From Pseudolabrys sp. (GTDB lineage: Bacteria; Pseudomonadota; Alphaproteobacteria; Rhizobiales; Xanthobacteraceae): DNA of 64,000 bases. A model generated the notes under the pieces. It searched no databases. It had not been told where the DNA came from and worked only from the letters and a program-made list of their open reading frames with translations. The stretch is taken from NCBI GenBank assembly GCA_030684935.1, contig JAUXXH010000009.1, positions 20,448-84,447 on the forward strand, given 5' to 3'. Below are positions 58,489-64,000 of the stretch, one piece after another. A program made the translations under genes and the position numbers. Position 1 is the stretch's first letter, and each line of letters starts with the position of its first letter.

Positions 58489-59360
58489 CAGCCCATCTTC
58501 GCCAGATCGAGGTCGAGGATCTTGGCCGTCTCGCGCAGGATGTCGTAGGCCTTGTCGTCGGTGGCGGCGAAGCCTTCGACGCGGAACGACTTCAGCACCG
58601 CCGGATCCTTCACCTCGAGGAACGCCTTGCGGATCTTGTCCTTCAGCGCCGGGGCCAGATCGCCCTGCATGGTCATCGGATAGTTCGGGATCGGGTCCGA
58701 CAGATCGATCTGACGCAGCTTGCTCTCGTCGATCGTCTTGCGCTCGACCAGCGCGCGGTAGATCGCTTCCGACAGCGCGCCGGCCGGGATCTGACCGTTC
58801 TGTACGGCGCGGGCGACGGCGTCATGGGTGCCGAGATGCACGGGCTTGTAGTCCTTGGAGCCGTCGAGGCCGTATTTCTTCATCAAATGCGCGCGCGGCG
58901 CCAGATGGCTGGAGGTTGAGGCCTGGTCGCCGAAGCCGAAAGCCTTGCCACGGATATCGCCGGCCACCTTGACCGGACCGTCGGCCTGCGCGATCAGAAT
59001 CGACTGGTAGGTCGGCTTGCCCTTCTCGACGCCGACCGCGAACGGCTCGATCCCCGGGGCGCGTGACTTGGCCAGCACGTAGGAGAACGGGCCGAAATAG
59101 GCGACCTCGATGCGGCCGAAGCGCATCGCCTCGATCATCGACGAATAGTCGGTGGTGACGATCAGCTCGATGTCCTTTTCGAGCGTCTTTTCCAGATAGG
59201 CCTTCAGCGGCTGGGCGTTCTGGATCAAAGTCGCGGCGTTTTCATCCGGCAGCAGCGCCACGCGCAGCTTGGACGGGTCCTTGCCTTGGGCGAAGGCCGG
59301 CAGCGACGACAGCGCGAATGCGGTGGCGGCGCCACCGAGCAGAATGCGGCGGTTGATCAT
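58488..59360 (-). CDS. ptxB: Phosphite ABC transporter substrate-binding protein PtxB
   Basis: Periplasmic binding protein of 290 residues with a signal peptide (ALSSLPAFAQ, about residue 25). LRVALLPDENAATLIQNAQP, VTTDYSSMIEAMRFGRIEVA, YFGPFSYVLAKSR, QASTSSHLAP and GTHDAVARAV are close to the PtxB sequence I know and distinguish it from general PhnD. It captures phosphite for the PtxAC transporter. Its start overlaps the ptxA stop by 4 bases. Confidence 0.92.
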   Translation of the reverse strand: MINRRILLGGAATAFALSSLPAFAQGKDPSKLRVALLPDENAATLIQNAQPLKAYLEKTLEKDIELIVTTDYSSMIEAMRFGRIEVAYFGPFSYVLAKSRAPGIEPFAVGVEKGKPTYQSILIAQADGPVKVAGDIRGKAFGFGDQASTSSHLAPRAHLMKKYGLDGSKDYKPVHLGTHDAVARAVQNGQIPAGALSEAIYRALVERKTIDESKLRQIDLSDPIPNYPMTMQGDLAPALKDKIRKAFLEVKDPAVLKSFRVEGFAATDDKAYDILRETAKILDLDLAKMG

Positions 59361-60148
59361 GCGTAGGTTCCTGTCTTGAGGGTGGAGGGTTGCGGTGTGT
59401 CTTGGCGGACGCCAATCGGCGTGGTGCCGTAGATGCGCGCGATTTCCTGGTTGCCGAGCCGCGCCGGCGGGCCGTCGAACACGACATGACCGGCCGCCAG
59501 CGCGACGATGCGGTCGGCGTATCGCTTGGCGAATTCGAGCTGATGCAGGCTGACGATGGCGGCGATGCCGTCGTCCTTGCAGATCTTGTGCAGCAGGCCG
59601 AGCACACGGTCGGCGCTGGCCGGATCGAGGCTGGCGACGGGCTCGTCTGCGAGAATAAGGTTCGGCTCCTGCACCAAAGCGCGGGCAATGCCGACGCGCT
59701 GCTGCTGGCCGCCGGAGAGCTGATCGGCGCGGCGCAGCGCATAATCCAGCAGGCCGACGCGCTCGATCGCATCGAGCGCGAGCTGCTTCTCGGCGACCGA
59801 AAACGGCAACAGCGTGCGCAGGCTGCCGTGATAGCCGAGACGGCCGATCAGCACATTGGCCAGCACGGTGAGGCGGCCGATCAGCTGATGCTGCTGGAAC
59901 ACCATGCCGGTGCGGCGGCGGTGGCTGCGGATCGCCTTGCGGCCGGACAGTGCACCGATGCCGTCGATCCGGACCTCGCCATGCGTCGGCGCCACCAACC
60001 CGTTCAGCGCGCGCAGCAAAGTCGACTTGCCGGCGCCGGACGCGCCGAGCAGCACGGTGAACTGACCGGCGCGGAAGGTGACGCTGGTCGGCGCCAATGC
60101 CCGCGTGCCGTTGGCGTAGACGACATCAAGTTTATCGACCTGAATCAT
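59357..60148 (-). CDS. ptxA: Phosphite ABC transporter ATPase PtxA
   Basis: ATPase of 263 residues, PhnC type. Walker A is GASGAGKS at 35-42; [14 protein letters not shown] is the Q-loop; [15 protein letters not shown] the signature; [13 protein letters not shown]alker [17 protein letters not shown] the H-loop. ATG 60148 follows GGAGGG with 5 bases between; the longer frame to 60307 crosses the promoter and is rejected. It heads the ptxABCD operon, 48 bases downstream of a PHO-box-like array. Confidence 0.92.
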   Translation of the reverse strand: MIQVDKLDVVYANGTRALAPTSVTFRAGQFTVLLGASGAGKSTLLRALNGLVAPTHGEVRIDGIGALSGRKAIRSHRRRTGMVFQQHQLIGRLTVLANVLIGRLGYHGSLRTLLPFSVAEKQLALDAIERVGLLDYALRRADQLSGGQQQRVGIARALVQEPNLILADEPVASLDPASADRVLGLLHKICKDDGIAAIVSLHQLEFAKRYADRIVALAAGHVVFDGPPARLGNQEIARIYGTTPIGVRQDTPQPSTLKTGTYA

Positions 60149-60196
60149 CCGGCCCTCCGTTACTATTGCACTGCACCCGAGAGCTACGGACCGGGC

Positions 60197-60236
60197 ATGA
60201 CAGCGGCGTGACGGGGGCGCGACGATCCCCTGACAG
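60197..60236 (-). promoter_or_regulatory. PHO-box-like array upstream of ptxABCD
   Basis: On the minus strand four 7-base half-sites recur with an exact 11-base period: CTGTCAG, TCGTCGC, CCGTCAC, CTGTCAT, the spacers being 4 bases. PhoB boxes are direct repeats of CTGTCAT-like half-sites spaced this way. The last two (60197-60214) form the best box, 49 bases from the ptxA start. The array predicts induction by phosphate starvation. Confidence 0.7.
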
Positions 60237-60312
60237 TCCACCGGGAACACGCAAAACCACCCTCGTCGATTGCTACCGGTTGAACTACAAACGCGCCGGG
60301 GTGGCATTGGCG

Positions 60313-61035
60313 ATGGCGGGTAAAGGCAACAGCACGGCGCATACCGAGGGTCTCGACGAGGCGACCGCGCATTATCACGGCCACCGCGAGCGGCTGCGGG
60401 CGCGGTTGCGCAACGCCGGGCCGGACGCGGTCAGCGATTACGAATTGCTGGAACTCGTGCTGTTCCGCGCCATCCCGCAGCGCGACGTCAAGCCGCTGGC
60501 CAAGGACCTGATCGCCAAGTTTGGTTCCTTCGCCGAAGTGCTGGCGGCGCCGCGCGCGCGGCTGAAGGAGGTCAAGGGCGTCGGCCCGGCCGCGATTGAT
60601 GAACTCAAGATCGTGCAGGCGGCGGCGGCTCGCATGGCGCGCGGTCAGGTCAGCAAACGCACGGTGCTGTCGTCATGGTCGAGCGTGCTGGATTATTGCC
60701 GCACCACCATGGCCTATGAGGACAAGGAGCAGTTCCGGCTGCTGTTCCTCGACAAGCGCAACCAGCTGATCGCCGACGAGGTGCAGCAGAAAGGCACCGT
60801 CGACCACACGCCGGTCTATCCGCGCGAGGTGGTGAAGCGGGCGCTGGAGCTGTCGGCGACCGCGCTGATCCTGGTGCACAACCATCCGTCCGGCGACCCG
60901 ACGCCGTCGCGCGCCGATATCCAGATGACGCAGTCGATCGTCGACGTGGCGAAGCCGCTCGGCATCGCCGTGCACGACCACATCATCGTCGGCAAGGAGG
61001 GCCACGCCAGCTTCAAGGGGCTGAAGCTGATCTGA
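60313..61035 (+). CDS. radC: RadC-family JAMM/MPN+ protein
   Basis: Protein of about 240 residues. The N-terminal part has [35 protein letters not shown] and the helix-hairpin-helix [13 protein letters not shown]; the C-terminal JAMM domain has [16 protein letters not shown] with the metal-binding histidines and aspartate. RadC proteins associate with DNA repair or DNA-mobility functions but their biochemical role is unsettled. ATG 60313 is used; GTG 60301 four codons upstream is possible. It is divergent from ptxABCD. Confidence 0.92.
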   Translation: MAGKGNSTAHTEGLDEATAHYHGHRERLRARLRNAGPDAVSDYELLELVLFRAIPQRDVKPLAKDLIAKFGSFAEVLAAPRARLKEVKGVGPAAIDELKIVQAAAARMARGQVSKRTVLSSWSSVLDYCRTTMAYEDKEQFRLLFLDKRNQLIADEVQQKGTVDHTPVYPREVVKRALELSATALILVHNHPSGDPTPSRADIQMTQSIVDVAKPLGIAVHDHIIVGKEGHASFKGLKLI

Positions 61036-61077
61036 AGACTGACTTCAACAAAAAGCTTAAACCAACTGGGGGAATCT

Positions 61078-61773
61078 ATGTTCAAGGACTCACTGACCCG
61101 TCGCCGTCTCCTGTCTCACACGCTCGCCAGCGGCGGCGTTGCGGGCGCCTCGTACCTCGGCCTCACGCGGGAGCTCTCCGCTCAGGCGAGCGGCACGGCC
61201 GCACAGGCGGAAGGCCCAAAACTCAAGATCTACGACGACAACTGGATGAGGCGCGAGAACTGCGACATTCACCTCATCGAATGGCTCGACCAGCAGCGCA
61301 TCACGGATGCCGCGATCTACCACTTCGGCACCGGCGGGCACCACCATGTCGGGATCGAATGCGCCAAACCGGAGCGCCGCAGTTCGGTGTTCGGCATCAC
61401 GGCGTCGCCGCAGGAATACGAAAACTACGTGAAGCTCGTCACTGGGCGGCCGGAGGTGCTGCGCTATTACAACGTGGTGTTCGGCGACATCTATCTCCTG
61501 AACGAGAAGCTGCTGCCCACGTTTGACGTGGTGACGCTGTTCCACCTCTGCGAGTTCCGGGGCCCGCAGACCGACGCCTATGGGGGATTGACGGACCTCG
61601 CCGTGACGAACCTCCTCACCGACAAGACACGCCCCGGCGGGCATATTCTTTTCTACACGGGCTCCTTCGCCTTCGAGCCCGCCAAGGTTGTCATCGCGCA
61701 ATGGGAAAAGCAGCGCCGGGTCGAGCGCGTCGGCGAGTACAAAAGCGTGCTGGTGTACCGGAAGGCGGCATAA
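61078..61773 (+). CDS. Tat-exported methyltransferase-like protein of unknown function
   Basis: Protein of 231 residues. The N-terminus MFKDSLTRRRLLSHTLASGG is a twin-arginine-type signal (TRRRLLSH) followed by a weakly hydrophobic stretch ending near LSAQ. The body has the strand pattern of a Rossmann methyltransferase: AAIYHFGTGGHHHVGIE, FDVVTLFHLCEFRG and RPGGHILFYTGS. An exported SAM-dependent enzyme would be odd because SAM is cytoplasmic, so the fold may have another use. It follows radC by 42 bases and precedes a decayed radC fragment. Confidence 0.6.
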   Translation: MFKDSLTRRRLLSHTLASGGVAGASYLGLTRELSAQASGTAAQAEGPKLKIYDDNWMRRENCDIHLIEWLDQQRITDAAIYHFGTGGHHHVGIECAKPERRSSVFGITASPQEYENYVKLVTGRPEVLRYYNVVFGDIYLLNEKLLPTFDVVTLFHLCEFRGPQTDAYGGLTDLAVTNLLTDKTRPGGHILFYTGSFAFEPAKVVIAQWEKQRRVERVGEYKSVLVYRKAA

Positions 61774-61838
61774 AAAGCCGGCATTCCAGTGCGAGAGCTG
61801 GCCGGACTCGTAGGAGCCGCTCTCGCCTGGGTGCTTTG

Positions 61839-61964
61839 TCGCGCACATTCAGATGACGCAGGCGATTATCGACTTGGCCGAGCATTTGGGCATCGCCGTG
61901 CACAACGACACCATCGCCGGCATGAAGGGGGCACGCCAGCTTCAAGAGGCTGAAGCTGATTTGA
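61839..61964 (+). pseudogene. Decayed 3' fragment of a second radC
   Basis: About 125 bases align with the 3' end of the intact radC (60910-61035) at roughly three quarters identity by eye, including cagatgacgca, ggcatcgccgtgcac and ctgaagctgat. Translation gives IQMTQAIIDLAEHLGIAVHN but loses frame near 61928 (ggggg versus ggagggcc), so the remnant cannot encode the domain. The divergence suggests a paralogue or an old duplication. Confidence 0.8.
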
Positions 61965-62031
61965 TGAAGGCGCATGCGTCGAATTGATCTACCGCAAGAC
62001 GTTCTTGCCTGAGTCCCCTTTCACTGGACAC

Positions 62032-62262
62032 ATGAAAAACCGGCAAGGCCCGGCCGGCTGGGTCGGCACAACGCTCCGCATTCTCGCCAAACTCGGCATT
62101 CTGCGGTCCGGCGCCAGGAGCGCAACATACACGTCCGGGCGCAATCGCCCGGCGGAATTTCTCATGCCGGACGTCTTGAATGCGGAGCGTGACCTCACCA
62201 CGCGTCAGGACATCAAGAAACTGCTTGGCGGTACCGGGCAACCGGGGGAGCCAAAGCAATGA
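62032..62262 (+). CDS. Small protein of unknown function, coupled to the exported paralogue
   Basis: Predicted 76-residue protein, MKNRQGPAGWVG at the start and DIKKLLGGTGQPGEPKQ at the end; no motif or signal recognised. ATG 62032 is used although TTG 61984 is in frame. Its stop overlaps the next gene's start (ATGA at 62259-62262), an arrangement suggesting a real translated gene. Function unknown. Confidence 0.42.
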   Translation: MKNRQGPAGWVGTTLRILAKLGILRSGARSATYTSGRNRPAEFLMPDVLNAERDLTTRQDIKKLLGGTGQPGEPKQ

Positions 62263-63503
62263 CGTGGTCGTCGCAGCTCCGCATGGCCGCATTGGTCGCC
62301 GTTCTGCTGCCCGTCTCTGCCCAGCCCGCTCTGGCCCTCGACCAGGACGACCTCGACAGCCTGAGCCGGCATGGCGGCGCGACGTTCGAGGCGTTCTCGA
62401 AATTCGGCGATATCGGCGAGACGCTGACGCACGTGTCCAGCGGAAAATTCGAGGGCACCGGCAGCCAGAAGCGGGCGATGGCGGGGCGGTTCAGCCGGGC
62501 GATGGCCCCGGTGCGCGGCGCCTCGCAAGCCACCAAGAACAGCCTGAGTTATAAAGTTCTGCCGCATGCCTTCATGGCGTCGGATATCGTGACCTCCATC
62601 ATCGCGCCGGCGATCGAGGGCGATTACCGCGGCGCGATGGGCAGCGCAGTCAACATCGGCGCCGCGCCGACGCTGACCGGCGCGGGCGCCTCGGTGTTCG
62701 GCGCGATCGGCACCGGTATCGGCGCCACGGTCGGCTCGTTCATCCCGGTGGTCGGCACCGCCGGCGGCGCCATGGTGGGCGGCGCCATCGGCACCGTGGC
62801 CGGCGGCTACATCTGTGCCGCCGCCTACGACATTTACGTGAAGGAGTGGGTCGGCAAAGGCGTCGAAGGCGGCATTGCCGGGATGTTCGACGTGGCGCCG
62901 CAACAGCAGGCGATGCGAACGCGCCACGAGTTCCTCTACGCGCAGGCGGCCGACGACCTCAAGCCGCACTGGGACAGACTGCGGGCCGCCGGATTCGGAT
63001 CGGGCGGGGTCGAACTGATCGGACCGGAGTCCACGCCCTATATCAGTATCCCCAAGCCGCCGCTGCCGGACCCGCAGCAGCAGGCGGCGCTGCCGCCGGT
63101 CGGCCCGTCTTCGGTCAATGGCGATATTGAGATTGTTCTGTGGGATTCCGGGTACCCCGACTATCGGGTACGGGCTGAATGCCGGATATCCAGCGGCGAG
63201 ATGCGTTGCGAAGGATCGAAAACCGATCCGAATCTATTGTTGACCTATCGCTTCGACGGCCACATCGATGGGTCGGTCGCAATTGGTCAATTCTCCGAAG
63301 TAATCGAGACCCGGTTGCAGGGCTGCGCCCAGCGTTACGCCATCAGCTTCCAAATGCGATATGATTTCGATGATGCCGGACAAATGCGCGGGACGGCGTC
63401 CGCGGGAACGCAGACGCTGCTTTCCAACTCTTGCCCATATGCGGTGCCGCCGAGCAAGGCCACCCCCGCGCATACTGTGGTCGGTACCTGGAAGGCGCGT
63501 TGA
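62259..63503 (+). CDS. Exported protein with a glycine-rich hydrophobic core, first of two tandem paralogues
   Basis: Protein of 414 residues. A signal peptide ends near ALALDQ (about residues 25-28). The N-terminal domain has the LDQDDLDSLSRHGGATFEAF and FEGTGSQKR blocks. Residues about 118-185 form a glycine- and alanine-rich hydrophobic core (GAGASVFGAIGTGIGATVGS, AGGAMVGGAIGTVAGGYIC) resembling glycine-zipper segments. The C-terminal third is a beta-rich domain with paired cysteines (AECRISSGEMRCEG). A close paralogue follows at 63588. I do not recognise the family; location is probably periplasm or outer membrane. Confidence 0.75.
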   Translation: MTWSSQLRMAALVAVLLPVSAQPALALDQDDLDSLSRHGGATFEAFSKFGDIGETLTHVSSGKFEGTGSQKRAMAGRFSRAMAPVRGASQATKNSLSYKVLPHAFMASDIVTSIIAPAIEGDYRGAMGSAVNIGAAPTLTGAGASVFGAIGTGIGATVGSFIPVVGTAGGAMVGGAIGTVAGGYICAAAYDIYVKEWVGKGVEGGIAGMFDVAPQQQAMRTRHEFLYAQAADDLKPHWDRLRAAGFGSGGVELIGPESTPYISIPKPPLPDPQQQAALPPVGPSSVNGDIEIVLWDSGYPDYRVRAECRISSGEMRCEGSKTDPNLLLTYRFDGHIDGSVAIGQFSEVIETRLQGCAQRYAISFQMRYDFDDAGQMRGTASAGTQTLLSNSCPYAVPPSKATPAHTVVGTWKAR

Positions 63504-63587
63504 CGGCTCCGCCCTTTGATTTAAGGCAAATAGTACAGCCGCGTTACCTGCATAAATCGACTTCGAATTTGTCAAATAGGCGACAGC

Positions 63588-64000
63588 ATGCTGTTTAGTT
63601 CGGTCTTTGCGCTGACTGCCATAATCGGCGTTTTCTGCGCCAGGCCCGCACTTGCACTCGACCAGGACGATCGGGAGAGCCTGAGCCGGCATGGCGAGGC
63701 CAGCGCCGAGGCTTTCACCAAATTCGGCGACGCAGGCGAAACGCTGACGCATATCAGCTCCCGCAAGTTCGAAGGCACCGGCAGCCAACGGCGCATGAAG
63801 TCGCAACGGCTCGATGCCGCGCTGGAACCATGGAAGAAAGCCTCGGCGTCGGCCAAGAACAGCCTGAGCTACAAGGTGTTGCCGCATGCCTTCACGGTGG
63901 CCGACGAGGGCATGTCGATGCTCGGTGCCGCAATCGAGGGCGACTATCGCGGCGCCATGGGCACGGCCGTCAGCGTCGCTGTCGAACCGTCGGCGACCGC
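63588..64000 (+). CDS. Exported paralogue of the 62259-63503 product, 3'-truncated by window edge
   Basis: The frame starts at ATG 63588 and runs off the right edge with no stop. About 137 residues are visible. A signal peptide (LFSSVFALTAIIGVFCARPA) is followed by LDQDDRESLSRHGEASAEAF, FGDAGETLTHISS, FEGTGSQRR and AKNSLSYKVLPHAF, matching the upstream protein block for block, then AIEGDYRGAMGTAVSV. The pair is a tandem duplication with about 60 to 70 percent identity by eye in this region. Function unknown. Confidence 0.78.
   Translation, partial: MLFSSVFALTAIIGVFCARPALALDQDDRESLSRHGEASAEAFTKFGDAGETLTHISSRKFEGTGSQRRMKSQRLDAALEPWKKASASAKNSLSYKVLPHAFTVADEGMSMLGAAIEGDYRGAMGTAVSVAVEPSAT

Noticed and set aside
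61848..61990. Small protein from 61848 (translation of radC-like fragment)
   Set aside because: It aligns to radC only after a frameshift and lacks a start and ribosome-binding site; called a pseudogene remnant.

Overview
The window is a GC-rich alphaproteobacterial chromosome segment. Gene content, many 4-bp ATGA overlaps, and several families of short palindromic intergenic repeats of the kind seen in Bradyrhizobium/Rhodopseudomonas/Pseudolabrys-type genomes suggest the order Hyphomicrobiales (Xanthobacteraceae or Nitrobacteraceae relatives). This placement is an inference from style and content; no rRNA or other taxonomic marker is present. No tRNA, rRNA, CRISPR array or complete insertion sequence was recognised.

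Layout. 0-7.4 kb: 3' part of nadC, then a molybdenum hydroxylase cluster (FAD subunit, molybdopterin subunit, 2Fe-2S subunit, second molybdopterin subunit) with palindromic repeats in its gaps, and a convergent MarR regulator. 7.4-16.9 kb: a branched-chain-amino-acid-type ABC importer (livF, livG, fused livHM, binding protein), an SDR and an alpha/beta hydrolase, then a divergent SsuABC/TauABC-type importer; two matching operator-like sites suggest a common regulator. 17-18.2 kb: an RHH-like/AbiEii-like toxin-antitoxin-type pair. 18.3-29.3 kb: cyclase and TSUP permease, modABC molybdate uptake (which could supply the Mo enzyme) behind a structured leader, a BtuF-like protein with a DUF6580-type membrane protein, a K+/H+ antiporter, a BKACE enzyme, an EamA permease and an MscS channel. 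29.3-37 kb: a DUF559 nuclease gene nested in a repeat, an aminotransferase, a small K+ channel, an FMN hydroxyacid dehydrogenase, and an operon of PEP mutase/isocitrate lyase-type enzyme, GNAT, MFS and a DenD-like epimerase. 37-41.6 kb: an accessory island with a GC-rich structured element, a Xre/RES toxin-antitoxin pair and a less GC-rich HNH nuclease/DNA methyltransferase/winged-helix module. 41.6-49.6 kb: universal stress protein with SulP transporter, VOC protein, MFS, Bug-type binding protein, ABC-F ATPase. 49.7-56.5 kb: DUF4062-STAND ATPase, methionine aminopeptidase, DsbD and a redoxin. 56.7-60.3 kb: a ptxABCD phosphite uptake and oxidation operon preceded by a PHO-box-like array. 60.3-64 kb: radC, a Tat-exported methyltransferase-like protein, a decayed second radC fragment, and tandem exported paralogues running off the right edge.

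The strongest biological story is phosphite as an alternative phosphorus source (ptxABCD with PHO boxes). The least explained parts are the HNH/methyltransferase/winged-helix module, the RHH/AbiEii-like pair with a two-turn direct repeat, the DUF559 gene framed by arms of a dispersed repeat, and the exported gene group after radC. All calls rest on reading motifs and gene order; no database search was run.
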